Shown: positions 19,640-27,800 of the stretch, piece after piece
Layout of the letters: every line of letters begins with the position of its first letter
Numbering within the stretch: the first letter of the stretch is position 1
Assembly (NCBI GenBank): GCA_965223305.1
Contig: CBDCWT010000036.1
Span: forward strand, 186,001 to 250,000
Source of the DNA: CBDCWT01 sp965223305
GTDB taxonomy: Bacteria; Planctomycetota; Planctomycetia; Pirellulales; Pirellulaceae
Length of the DNA stretch: 64,000 nt
Reading direction: 5' to 3'
Program-made: the position numbers and the translations under genes
The notes under the pieces: generated by a model
What the model saw: the letters and a program-made list of their open reading frames with translations, nothing else
Databases searched by the model: none
Told to the model about the DNA's origin: nothing

Positions 19640-19892
19640 CATACAATCCGCCAAACTCTGGCGAGTTCGGCTACGCTCCAAATCAGCCGCTGGGCGTTAG
19701 CCCACGGTTTCTCAGCAAACCGACGCGTAGCGTCGGGGAAGGGCTCCCCCCTCTCCGGCCCTTCGGGCCGACTCTCCCCGAGGGGAGAGTGACGAAAAAC
19801 GCCATCGCGTAGCCGAACTCGCCAGAGTTTGGTCTGGTTTGGCGGGCCTTGCCGATTCGTCCAAATTCGGGCGAATTCGGCTACAAGAAGTC
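19640..19892. repeat. Intergenic repeat cluster
   Basis: Contains three or four copies of the GAATTCGGCTAC/GTAGCCGAACTCGCC family (near 19651, 19810 and 19880) and a fragment of the GTTAGCCCACGG family (about 19696). It also holds a GC-rich inverted repeat, GGGGAAGGGCTCCCC with CTCCCCGAGGGGAG (19735-19790). The arms are arranged so that the region can fold into several hairpins between the inositol-phosphatase gene and the start of the large exported protein gene. No gene is supported here. Confidence 0.65.
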
Positions 19893-19899
19893 CTTCCCA

Positions 19900-20697
19900 T
19901 CATGCGCCCGGCTCGACGCTTGCCGCCAAGCAACCGACGAGCTGCTGATGCAGGCGGTCCGTGGCCGCCGCCGCGAAAGATGGCCGGTCCAGATCGAATG
20001 GTCCTCCGTCCACGTCGGTCAATGTGCCACCCGCCTCGGCGACCAGCAAAGCACCTGCCGCCACATCCCACGTCTTGACGCTCGTGGCCCAATACCCGTC
20101 CAACATGCCGGACGCTAAGTAAGCCAGATTCAGCGCCGCGGACCCGAGCCGACGCAACGCTTGGCATTCCACCAGCACGGCCAAGAAACGGCTGATCTCT
20201 GCCGAGTTCCGCTCGACATCCGCCGAGAAACTCGCGGCTACCAGAGCTTCCCGCAAGCGGTCGCAGCCGCTGACCGCGATAGGGCTGCCGTTCAAGAAGG
20301 CACCTTCTCCCCTTGCTGCGGTGTAGCAATCTTCGGCGATCGGGTCGAAGATCGTGCCGACAACCAGCTCGCTGTGCTCTTGGAGCGCCACGGACACCGA
20401 AAAGCCAGGAAACTTGTGCACATAGTTTGTCGTGCCGTCGAGCGGATCGACAATCCAGCGGTACGGTTGGTCGGCGGACACCCTGGCAACCGACGAGCCA
20501 CCCTCTTCGCCAAGAAATCCATGTTCGGGGAAGGCATCCGAGATCAGTGCCTCAATGGCCTTTTGAGAAGCCAAATCGGCTTCAGTGACGAGGTCCTTTG
20601 GTGCCTTCTCGGTGACTTGGATCTTGCCGAACCAGTCGAGCAAAACGCGGCCTCCCGCACGCGCCGCTGATTCGCAAACCTCTTGATATGAATGCAT
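19900..20697 (-). CDS. Inositol-1-monophosphatase family protein
   Basis: 265 aa, the usual length. The metal-binding signature motifs are visible: LVTEADLASQKAIE (motif with Asp), GEEGGSS (Glu pair), WIVDPLDGTTNYVHKFP (DPLDGT, catalytic metal site) and KTWDVAAGALLVAEAGG (WDxAAG). It would hydrolyse inositol 1-phosphate or a related phosphomonoester such as CysQ or histidinol-phosphate substrates; the sequence alone does not decide which. The ATG at 20697 has a GGAGGAG site about ten bases upstream. Monocistronic; divergent from the promoter-terminator unit at 20861. Confidence 0.88.
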   Translation of the reverse strand: MHSYQEVCESAARAGGRVLLDWFGKIQVTEKAPKDLVTEADLASQKAIEALISDAFPEHGFLGEEGGSSVARVSADQPYRWIVDPLDGTTNYVHKFPGFSVSVALQEHSELVVGTIFDPIAEDCYTAARGEGAFLNGSPIAVSGCDRLREALVAASFSADVERNSAEISRFLAVLVECQALRRLGSAALNLAYLASGMLDGYWATSVKTWDVAAGALLVAEAGGTLTDVDGGPFDLDRPSFAAAATDRLHQQLVGCLAASVEPGA

Positions 20698-20860
20698 TTG
20701 TGGTAAACTCCTCCGTGTTCATGAGATCGGCTCGGGATCGAACCGGCGCGGGCGCAGCTGGGCAACCTTGGTCCGCGGGCGTCCCCCGCGACACCAGGGC
20801 TCAGAATATCGTCTGTTGGGAAAAACGGGAGATTGGGCGGCGATTTTTTATGAAAAATGA

Positions 20861-20888
20861 TGGACTCCCAGCGCCACTTTGCTATGAT
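20861..20888 (+). promoter_or_regulatory. Candidate sigma-70-type promoter
   Basis: TGGACT (20861-20866) and TATGAT (20883-20888) are separated by 16 bp, a good housekeeping-type pair in an A/T-rich stretch that contrasts with the surrounding GC-rich DNA. Transcription would begin near 20895 and run into the strong terminator at 21001-21040. Seen in sequence only; activity is inferred. Confidence 0.5.
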
Positions 20889-20894
20889 CGTAGG

Positions 20895-21040
20895 TGCAAT
20901 TTAGCCCCTGTGTGGAGGCCGCAACAACGTCGTATGTTTTTTGCCTTTTAGGTGTTATTCACTTAGTAGGCGTTTAATTGTGGCCTCTTCTCTGTTCCGG
21001 CCCCGCCGTCTCGCTTGCCGCGAGCGGCGGGGTTTTTTTT
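20895..21040 (+). ncRNA. Candidate small structured RNA or leader, about 145 nt
   Basis: Lies between the promoter-like pair and an intrinsic terminator. A 10-bp stem can form between 20915-20924 (GAGGCCGCAA) and 20978-20987 (TTGTGGCCTC), one pair being G-U. It encloses a 53-nt A/U-rich loop that contains no start codon with a ribosome site. Then the terminator hairpin follows. It does not match SRP RNA, tmRNA, RNase P or a riboswitch that I know. Two readings are possible: an independent small RNA, or an attenuated 5' leader of the gene beginning at 21065. Confidence 0.4.
21001..21040 (+). terminator. Strong intrinsic terminator
   Basis: The stem is CCCCGCCG plus CTCGC against GCGAG plus CGGCGGGG, a 13-bp stem with one bulged T and a TTGCC loop (21001-21032), followed by eight T (21033-21040). 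It sits only 25 bp before the ATG of the downstream gene, so it either ends the candidate small RNA or attenuates that gene. Confidence 0.8.
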
Positions 21041-21064
21041 ATCCCCCCCGTGTTGGTGGCGTCG

Positions 21065-21727
21065 ATGTGGAAGCTCGTAGGAAGCACGGCCGTAGATGAT
21101 TCGCCGGAGGGACGGCGAGCGGTTGACTTAACTCACCTGGATGCAGGCGTTTGTGATTTGTCGATCCGGCGGCCCGGTGGCTCTTTGCCGCTCGCGGAAA
21201 ACCAGCGGTTGCTACGGGTGGTGATTCCGGGCTGTCCGCTCCGAGAAGCGTATGTCCGGGGGGATGATGTTGTGGCGGATTACGCCGCCAGTGAGAGTTC
21301 GGTCAGTTACCAAGTCTATTGGCGGTCGCTGCCGCGAGACGATGCGGGAGCACTCGGGATCGAGTTGATCGTCTCGGCGCAGACCGACCGGCTTGACGCA
21401 GACCCGTCGATCAAGGTGCGTAGCGAACTTGCGCCCGGCGAGCTGCAATCGGGCCCAGGGTGGCATCTCGTGCGGCTAGACGAGGCACCGTTCAGTTATC
21501 TCGAGATGGCCGAGGCATCCAACCTCCTCGGAACCGAAGCCGAGGCGGATTCCTCGCCGTCGGGTACCACAGTGCTTGTGCACCAGCTGTTTCCCGGGCG
21601 TTTGGAAAAGGGTGTGATTCGCCGCGCCCGCCTGCGAGCCTACATGTTTCCCACCGCAATTGAAGCGGCGGCCGTCGCAGAGATCTACGCGGCCTTCGCA
21701 AATTTGGCGCCGCCTTTGACGACTTGA
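21065..21727 (+). CDS. Conserved-looking protein of unknown function
   Basis: From the ATG at 21065 the product is 220 aa (MWKLVGSTAVDDSPEGRRAV...). A GTG at 21050 is the other possible start; the frame open to 20978 would run through the terminator and is rejected. The protein is acidic and soluble, with alternating beta-strand-like segments (LLRVVIPGCP, VSYQVYWRS, GIELIVSAQTD, TTVLVHQLFPGRLEKGVIRRARLRAYMF) and no signal peptide or membrane segment. I recognise no domain. The codon and base composition match genuine planctomycete genes. It ends 29 bp before the CTAA of a foldback element. Confidence 0.65.
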   Translation: MWKLVGSTAVDDSPEGRRAVDLTHLDAGVCDLSIRRPGGSLPLAENQRLLRVVIPGCPLREAYVRGDDVVADYAASESSVSYQVYWRSLPRDDAGALGIELIVSAQTDRLDADPSIKVRSELAPGELQSGPGWHLVRLDEAPFSYLEMAEASNLLGTEAEADSSPSGTTVLVHQLFPGRLEKGVIRRARLRAYMFPTAIEAAAVAEIYAAFANLAPPLTT

Positions 21728-21759
21728 GTCAAAGCTTGAGCTCGCGCGGGCTACGCTAA

Positions 21760-21933
21760 CCCGGATTATTCATGAAGATCGTCGCGAGAGGTTGTAAGTA
21801 CGTTCGTGGCAAGGAAGGCGAGCAATTCTTCCGCAGGCGTATTGAAGCAATACGTCGAGGGAGGATTGTGAAGCATGACGAAGCCACGGATGGACTTACG
21901 ACCTCGCAGTAGATCGCTCATGAATAATTCGGG
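21760..21933. mobile_element. 174-bp foldback MITE, copy 3 (TSD CTAA)
   Basis: Runs from CCCGGATTATTCATGAAG to TCATGAATAATTCGGG, flanked by CTAA on both sides (21756-21759 and 21934-21937). The non-palindromic CTAA in the same orientation on both sides shows a true direct duplication. The element has inserted inside the last codons of the DUF1501 gene, so the final residues of that protein (ARIIHERSTARS) come from the element. Confidence 0.92.
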
Positions 21934-23401
21934 CTAACAGCTGGTGCACCACCTTCCCGCCTTGGTCGGTCAGCCTCACGTTCAATCCCTTGAACCGATG
22001 TGTAAATCGCAGATGGTCGAAGCCGAACAGGTGCAGCAGTGTGGCATGGAGGTCGTTGATGTGGACCGGGTCTTTGACGACCGACCAGCCCATCTCGTCG
22101 GTCTCGCCGTAGACCTGTCCGCCCCGTATTCCACCTCCGGCCAGAAAGACGCTGAACGCCGCGGGGTGATGATCTCTGCCGACTTTGGTTGGTTGGTTTC
22201 CGCCACGGTTCTCCCAGAGGGGCGTGCGCCCGAACTCGCCTGCGAAGACGACCAGCGTTGAGTCGAGCATCCCGCGCCGCTTAAGATCTCGGATGAGTGC
22301 AGCGACGGGTTGGTCCGCCATCTGCGCGTTGTAACCAAGCTCTTCATCGATGTTGCTGTGGTGATCCCAGGAAGCGTGTAGCAGTGTCACAAACCTGACT
22401 CCCCGTTCGACTAAACGACGTGCCAGCAGGCAATTCGTCGAGAACTGCTGGTAAACATGGGGACCGCCGCCGCGGTATTTGTGCTTATCTGGTTCGCGAC
22501 GAGTCACGCCATAGTCGTCTAGTGTGGCTTGCGTTTCACCACTCAGATCGATCAGCTCCGGAGCGGCTGCCTGCATGCGATAGGCCAGCTCGTACGATGA
22601 AATCCTGCTTTGGATTTCCACATCCCCGAGGTGCTCATACCGCCGCTTGTTCAAGCTCGAGAGGGTCCGCAGCGCGGCCAACTGGGTTTCTGCGTCGATG
22701 CCCGGCGGACTGTTCAAGTTGAGCACCGGTTCTCCTTGATTTCTAAACACAACTCCTTCATAGGTCGAAGGCAGAAAGCCACTGGACCAGTTTGAAACGC
22801 CGCCGCTGCTGCCACGCCCTGCGGTAAGCACGACGTAGCCCGGCAAATTCTCAGACTCACTCCCTAACCCATACGTCAGCCAGGAGCCGAGGCTCGGGCG
22901 GCCGAAACGAGGCACGCCGCTGCAGAGCATCAGTTGAGCGGGGTGGTGATTGAAAGCATCAGTGTGCATGGAACGGATGAGCGTCATCTCGTCAGCACAT
23001 GCGCCGATGTTTGGCAGGAAATCGGAAAACTCCGTGCCGCATTGACCGTACTTCTTGAAGGCTCGTCTGCTGCCGGCGAGCACCGCAGTTTCTTTCTTGA
23101 CGAACGCGAAACGGATGTTCTCGACCAGCGAAGCTGGGGGCTTCTGGCCATGCAGCTCCCGCAACTTTGGCTTCGGATCGAAAAGGTCGATGTGGCTGGG
23201 GGCGCCAGCCGGAAGAATGAAAATGCATTGCCGCGCGGTGGGCGTGTGCGGTGGTCGTCTGGCAGCCAACGGGTTGGCTGGGCCAGTATCGCCCAACACG
23301 CGGTCGTGCTCTAACAACATCGTCAGCGCCGCCGCGCCTAGGCCCGAGGCGGTCGAAGTGAAGAACTCCCGGCGAGTTTTTTGCCAGTGCTCCTGTCGCA
23401 T
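21896..23401 (-). CDS. DUF1501 protein, Tat-exported, C-terminus extended by a MITE
   Basis: 501 aa. The N-terminus has a twin-arginine signal, TRREFFTSTASGLGAAALTMLL. The body is a DUF1501 (sulfatase/alkaline-phosphatase-fold relative) with FILPAGAPSHIDLFDPKP, HHPAQLMLCSG, TLLHASWDHHSNID, VVFAGEFGRTP and GRDHHPAAFSVFLAGGG. DUF1501 genes in planctomycetes pair with PSCyt1/DUF1549/DUF1553 genes, as here: the PSCyt stop is 4 bp upstream of this ATG. The pair is thought to act in the periplasm, but the reaction is unknown. The last 12 residues are encoded by the 174-bp element. Removing it and one CTAA restores ...QLLA followed by TAG, so the original protein was about 490 aa. Confidence 0.92.
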   Translation of the reverse strand: MRQEHWQKTRREFFTSTASGLGAAALTMLLEHDRVLGDTGPANPLAARRPPHTPTARQCIFILPAGAPSHIDLFDPKPKLRELHGQKPPASLVENIRFAFVKKETAVLAGSRRAFKKYGQCGTEFSDFLPNIGACADEMTLIRSMHTDAFNHHPAQLMLCSGVPRFGRPSLGSWLTYGLGSESENLPGYVVLTAGRGSSGGVSNWSSGFLPSTYEGVVFRNQGEPVLNLNSPPGIDAETQLAALRTLSSLNKRRYEHLGDVEIQSRISSYELAYRMQAAAPELIDLSGETQATLDDYGVTRREPDKHKYRGGGPHVYQQFSTNCLLARRLVERGVRFVTLLHASWDHHSNIDEELGYNAQMADQPVAALIRDLKRRGMLDSTLVVFAGEFGRTPLWENRGGNQPTKVGRDHHPAAFSVFLAGGGIRGGQVYGETDEMGWSVVKDPVHINDLHATLLHLFGFDHLRFTHRFKGLNVRLTDQGGKVVHQLLARIIHERSTARS

Positions 23402-23405
23402 GCCT

Positions 23406-25982
23406 CTATTCCCTCGAAATAAACTCGTCCAGATTCAGAAGCGTGCGACCGACCACAACCCACGCCGCCAAGTCCGCCAATTCGTAGTGAGCGGTAGGTG
23501 CTGGGTTGCCGACCGCGCCTCGAGCGGCCGCTGCGTCGTCTAAGAACTTCTCTCGCTGGCTGCGGAAGAGCTTGACCAGATCGGCCCATTCGGCTGCAGT
23601 CGGGTTTCGTGCCAAGCAGAGTTGAAAAGCGAAACGGGTACCCGCCCGCGCCGAACCAATCTCGCGCGTCTGGTCGCGGCAGCCGGCTTGTATTCGGCGG
23701 GCGAGCGCCTGGGCGCAAGAGAAAAAGACCGGATCGTTCCACAGGGTGAGTGCTTGCAGGGGAGTGTTGCTGAGGCTCCGCTGCGCGCAACAGATGTTGG
23801 AATCAGGTGAGTCAAACGTCATCAACATCGGATATGGCGAGGTGCGCTGAAAGAACGTGTAGAGACCGCGCCGGTAGGCATCCCCACCGTCACTTACCTG
23901 CCACTTGGCGCTGTTGGCATAAGTCAGGCCGGCGTACTCTGCAGGTTGATGGGGCCGGACGCTCGGGCCGCCGATGCGTGGGTCCAACAGGCCGCTCACT
24001 GACAACGCCAAGTCCCGTATCACCTCTGCTTCCACCCGCCGGCGGCTCTGCCGCGCCAGCAACTCGTTCTCAGGGTCCTCATCCCGCAGCTCCGGACGGC
24101 TCGCTGAAGACTGGCGGTAGGTGGTCGACATCACGACAGTGCGGACAAACCGCTTGACGCTCCACCCCTGACGCACGAATTCGGCCGCCAACCAATCCAG
24201 TAGTCGTGGATGCGACGGCAGATCACCCTGCGTTCCCAAGTCGTCCACTGACTTGACGATCGGTCTGCCGAACAACCGCTGCCAACAACGGTTGACAGCG
24301 ACGCGGGCGGTCAGCGGATGCTCGGCACTCACCGCCCACCGAGCCAAATCTAGTCGATCTGCCCGAGCTCCGCGCGGCGCCAGTGGCGGTAACACTTGCG
24401 GCGTCGACCGCTCGACCGGCCGCCCCGGGTTCAGGAAGTCACCGCGCAGGTGAATCCTGGTCTGCCGGGCCGGCGAGCGTTCCGCAACTGCGCGAGCCAT
24501 GACCTTCGGTGGAGCGAGTTTCTGGTGAGCGGCTACGCGGTCGCGAAGTCTCTTGAGCTCGGTGTCGATTCCCCGATAGTAGTCAGCGATCTGTTGGAGT
24601 TGCTTGGCGTTGCGATCCTGGCGAGCAGTCGCCAACGCCGCACTAACGTGCGTCGGCACAGCAGTCTTGCCGTTAGGCGGATCGACTTGTCGTGCAGCCT
24701 CCCACTCAGCTTGGGCCGCCGGCAACCGTGTTGCTTCGTAGTCCTTCAGTTCCATGACCAGCGGCTGATGCTCAGCCTCGAAAGCGGCCTGCCTAGCCGC
24801 GGCCCGCTCGTAGTCGATCGGCAGCGGAGCCTCGACTTCGGTTTCTTGAATGTCATTGAAGAAAGCGTACAGCGAATAGAACTCTTGTTGGGTCAGTGGG
24901 TCGTACTTGTGGGAGTGACACTGAGCACAGCCGACGGTCATGCCAAGCCAGATGGAACCAAAAGTGTTGGTGCGATCGACTGTCTTCTTGACCCGATCCT
25001 CCTCACGATCGACGCCTCCCTCGGTGTTGTGCAAGGTGTTGCGGTGAAAGCCGCTGGCCACCTGCTGCTCGCGGGTGGCGTTGGGCAGCATGTCCCCCGC
25101 TAGCTGTTCCACCGAGAACTGGTCATAAGGCTGATCGGCGTTGATCGAGGAGATGACCCAGTTACGGTACCGCCATGCATGGGGGCGCGGCCGATCTTTT
25201 TCGTAGCCGTCACTGTCCGCGTAGCGGGCCAGGTCCAGCCAGTGCCGCGCCCAGCGTTCACCGAAGTGTGGAGACGCCAGTAGCCGATCGACCAACCGAT
25301 CGTAGGCGTCCGGTCTGGTATCTGCCAGGAATTGGCGGACCTGTTCGGGAGTCGGTGGAAGACCCAGCAGGTCGAGACACAGTCGTCGTAGGAGCGTGAC
25401 TCGATCAGCTTCGATCGCGGGCGCTACACCTTGGCTCTCCAGGCGCGCCAGCACAAAGGCGTCGACGGAATTTCGAGACCACTGGACGTCCCGAACAGCT
25501 GGTACCTTCGCAGCAGCCAGCGGTTGGAAGGACCAGTGGCGACTGCGGCTCACATCTCCGGAATCGGCGGGCCATTCAGCCCCTTGGTCGATCCAATCAC
25601 GGAGCAATGCCACCTGCTGTTCCGAGAGCGGGGTCCCCTCTCCTTGGGGGGGCATGATGCTCACGACTTCGTCGCGCCCCTGGACAATAGCGATCAGCCG
25701 GCTCGCGGCGCTGTCGCCCGGCACGATCACCGGGCCCATGTCGCCTCCCACGAGAGCCCGTCGTTTGGCATCCAGGCGCAGCCCCGACTCTTGTTTTTCC
25801 AAGCCGTGGCAGGAATAGCAGGTGGTCCGCAGAATCGGCTGAATCTGTGAACGAAAGTCGACCTTTTGGGTCGCGTCAGCTCGCGGTTGCAACGGCTGGG
25901 GTTTGTTCGATCGATCGTTCGATCGAACCGCCGCGGGAAAAAGGGCGAGTGCGCAACACACGACCAAGCAGCGTTGAAACAT
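23406..25982 (-). CDS. Planctomycete cytochrome-domain protein PSCyt1-DUF1549-DUF1553
   Basis: 858 aa. A signal peptide (residues 1-21) is followed by a PSCyt1 domain with a c-type heme site CYSCH (Cys55, Cys58, His59) and RLIAIVQGRDEVVSIMPPQ. Next comes the DUF1549 (PSCyt2) region with FVLARLESQGVAPA and LLGLPPTPEQV, and a DUF1553 (PSD1) region ending with PLQALTLWNDPVF. It is somewhat shorter than the usual 900-1100 aa, mainly in the linker between DUF1549 and DUF1553. It is the first gene of a two-gene operon with the DUF1501 gene. The presumed role is periplasmic redox or polysaccharide-related; the catalytic activity is unknown. Confidence 0.93.
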   Translation of the reverse strand: MFQRCLVVCCALALFPAAVRSNDRSNKPQPLQPRADATQKVDFRSQIQPILRTTCYSCHGLEKQESGLRLDAKRRALVGGDMGPVIVPGDSAASRLIAIVQGRDEVVSIMPPQGEGTPLSEQQVALLRDWIDQGAEWPADSGDVSRSRHWSFQPLAAAKVPAVRDVQWSRNSVDAFVLARLESQGVAPAIEADRVTLLRRLCLDLLGLPPTPEQVRQFLADTRPDAYDRLVDRLLASPHFGERWARHWLDLARYADSDGYEKDRPRPHAWRYRNWVISSINADQPYDQFSVEQLAGDMLPNATREQQVASGFHRNTLHNTEGGVDREEDRVKKTVDRTNTFGSIWLGMTVGCAQCHSHKYDPLTQQEFYSLYAFFNDIQETEVEAPLPIDYERAAARQAAFEAEHQPLVMELKDYEATRLPAAQAEWEAARQVDPPNGKTAVPTHVSAALATARQDRNAKQLQQIADYYRGIDTELKRLRDRVAAHQKLAPPKVMARAVAERSPARQTRIHLRGDFLNPGRPVERSTPQVLPPLAPRGARADRLDLARWAVSAEHPLTARVAVNRCWQRLFGRPIVKSVDDLGTQGDLPSHPRLLDWLAAEFVRQGWSVKRFVRTVVMSTTYRQSSASRPELRDEDPENELLARQSRRRVEAEVIRDLALSVSGLLDPRIGGPSVRPHQPAEYAGLTYANSAKWQVSDGGDAYRRGLYTFFQRTSPYPMLMTFDSPDSNICCAQRSLSNTPLQALTLWNDPVFFSCAQALARRIQAGCRDQTREIGSARAGTRFAFQLCLARNPTAAEWADLVKLFRSQREKFLDDAAAARGAVGNPAPTAHYELADLAAWVVVGRTLLNLDEFISRE

Positions 25983-26105
25983 CGTGGCCCTCGAGTGTTC
26001 TCAACAGTTTAGTCAGACCGAACCTGCGCGGTCAAACAGACGTCTACCTGCCCGCAGCGGTCGTTTTGTGGTATACAGCGGATGCCACTCGTCCCGTCCG
26101 TTTAG

Positions 26106-26157
26106 CCTGGATGATTCACGAAGTTCGTCGCAACAGATCGCTCGTAAGTAATCCGGG
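26106..26157. repeat. Degenerate 52-bp remnant of the foldback MITE
   Basis: CCTGGATGATTCACGAAGTTCG at the left and ATCGCTCGTAAGTAATCCGGG at the right match the two ends of the 174-bp element with several substitutions and the middle missing. The flanks are TTAG (26102-26105) and CTAG (26158-26161), both YTAR but not identical. It lies in the 355-bp gap between the divergent PSCyt and amidohydrolase genes, which otherwise shows no gene. Confidence 0.7.
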
Positions 26158-26336
26158 CTAGCGACGTGGAGCCGCTTCTTCGCAGGAAGGAGTTAAGACG
26201 AAACTTCGCGGCGGACCGTGCTTGTGCTGGTAGCCGACTGCCGCCACTTCCGCAGTGATGACGGCTTGCAGTCATTCGCCGCCGCCTCTGCGCCATCCCA
26301 CTCCATTCAAAACCTACCACACGCAACGAGTCTTCC

Positions 26337-27620
26337 ATGTCAGATACCTTACGCACGCGGATATTCGATCAACTGGACTCCATCAACTTGGTCGATCCGC
26401 ATACCCATATCGATGCTCTGCGGCCGGCAGCCGAGAATCTAGCGGACATCCTTGGTTATCACTACTACACCGAGCTGGCGCATTCTGCGGGACTGCCCAA
26501 ACGCGACATTGAGGACGTCGAGCTGAGCCCGAAAGAGAAGGTCGGTCGGTTGATCGCGAATCTGGGACCCCTCGACAACACCGTTCAGTACAGTTGGTTT
26601 GTCGAGATGTGCCAAGTCCTCTTCGACTTCCCCGGCGACCGAGTGGGGACCGATGATTGGGAGGAACTATACGATAAGGCCGAGCAGAAGATGCAGGCTC
26701 CCGACTGGGCCACTCAAGTTCTCCGGCAGAGCAAGCTGGACGCGGTATTCCTGACGAACAATTTCGATGATGCGTTGGAGGGCTTCGACACGAGCATCTA
26801 TGTGCCCTGCCTGCGCGCCGACGACCTCGTCTTTCATTTGCACCGTGAGGAAGTTCGCTCGCGCCTCGAATCGTGCACGGGACAGACTTGTGCGACCACA
26901 CGATCTCTGCGAGGTGCGATCGGCGCACTCTTCCAACACTTCACCCAAAAAAGTGCAAAGGCCTGCGCAATTTCTTTGCCGCCCGATTTTGCACCCGCCC
27001 GAGTTTCCGAGCGGCAGGCCGCAACAGCCATCGAAGCGATCTGCCGGCACGGTGTGGAAGCAGACGGGGGAGACCGCCTCGCCGCCGCGCATTTCGTGTT
27101 TTGGACGCTGGCGGAGTTTTGTGCCGAGTTCAATCTGCCTTTTGACTTGATGATTGGCGTCAACCGGGCCGTTTACCCGGGTGGCGTCTATCAAGGCCAA
27201 GACCTATACGATAGCCGCGTCTCATTGATTCAATACAGCGAGCTGTTTAACTGTTTTCCTCAGGTGACGTTCCCGATCTCGGTTTTGGCCAGCGTCACGA
27301 ATCAAGAGTTGACCAGCTACGCTTGGATCTTTCCCAACGTGGTAACCAACGGCCATTGGTGGTACTCGAACACACCTACCTTCATCGAACACGACGCCGC
27401 AGCGCGGTTGGAGGCGGTTCCGCGTACCAAACAGATCGGCTACTACAGCGACATGTACAAATTGGAGTTCGCGCTCCCCAAATTTGCTATGTACAAGCGG
27501 ATCCTTGCCAAGATCCTGAGCGAACGATTTGTCGTGGATCGCCGCTGGAGCGAAGAACGGGCCGTCGAGCTGGGAGTGCAAGTGCTGCGCGGCAACGTCG
27601 AGCGGGTATTTGACGTGTGA
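26337..27620 (+). CDS. Uronate isomerase-like amidohydrolase superfamily protein
   Basis: 427 aa metal-dependent hydrolase fold. The metal-binding HxH is in LVDPHTHIDALRP (about residues 18-30). Later SNTPTFIEHDAAARLEAVP and KQIGYYSDMYKLEFALPKF correspond to the conserved C-terminal part of glucuronate isomerase (UxaC). The enzyme is shorter than UxaC (about 470 aa) and the family is common in planctomycetes. It probably isomerises or hydrolyses a hexuronate or related sugar acid in the cytoplasm. No sugar-utilisation neighbour is present, so the substrate stays open. Confidence 0.75.
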   Translation: MSDTLRTRIFDQLDSINLVDPHTHIDALRPAAENLADILGYHYYTELAHSAGLPKRDIEDVELSPKEKVGRLIANLGPLDNTVQYSWFVEMCQVLFDFPGDRVGTDDWEELYDKAEQKMQAPDWATQVLRQSKLDAVFLTNNFDDALEGFDTSIYVPCLRADDLVFHLHREEVRSRLESCTGQTCATTRSLRGAIGALFQHFTQKSAKACAISLPPDFAPARVSERQAATAIEAICRHGVEADGGDRLAAAHFVFWTLAEFCAEFNLPFDLMIGVNRAVYPGGVYQGQDLYDSRVSLIQYSELFNCFPQVTFPISVLASVTNQELTSYAWIFPNVVTNGHWWYSNTPTFIEHDAAARLEAVPRTKQIGYYSDMYKLEFALPKFAMYKRILAKILSERFVVDRRWSEERAVELGVQVLRGNVERVFDV

Positions 27621-27647
27621 CGGTGCTCTGGCAACGCTGCCTAACAG

Positions 27648-27795
27648 CCTGTTGATTTTCTCAACGGGCTGCCGCATCACAGGGATGTGATGCCAAATCA
27701 GCGACGTAAGTCGTTGATTTGCGAGCCGCGAAGAACTCTGTTCTGAGCTTGGTGAGGTTGAAAAACGCCAGGACGGCGTTTTTCAACAGGCAGCT
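27648..27795. repeat. 148-bp inverted-repeat element, MITE-like
   Basis: The left end is AGCCTGTTGATTTTCTCAAC and the right end is GGCGTTTTTCAACAGGCAG, so the termini (CCTGTTGA / TCAACAGG) are inverted. The right part is a perfect hairpin, GTTGAAAAACGCC-AGGAC-GGCGTTTTTCAAC (about 27760-27790). It sits between the convergent amidohydrolase and SGNH genes, where the hairpin could also stop transcription in both directions. Only one copy is present in this window, so mobility is inferred from the termini. Confidence 0.6.
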
Positions 27796-27800
27796 AAATC

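Noticed and set aside
19552..19812. Plus-strand ORF containing NSGEFGY
   Set aside because: Made of the GTAGCCGAACTCGCC repeat read through; not a gene.
23055..23543. 162-codon plus-strand open frame opposite DUF1501
   Set aside because: Antisense shadow of two well-supported genes; no domain or ribosome site.
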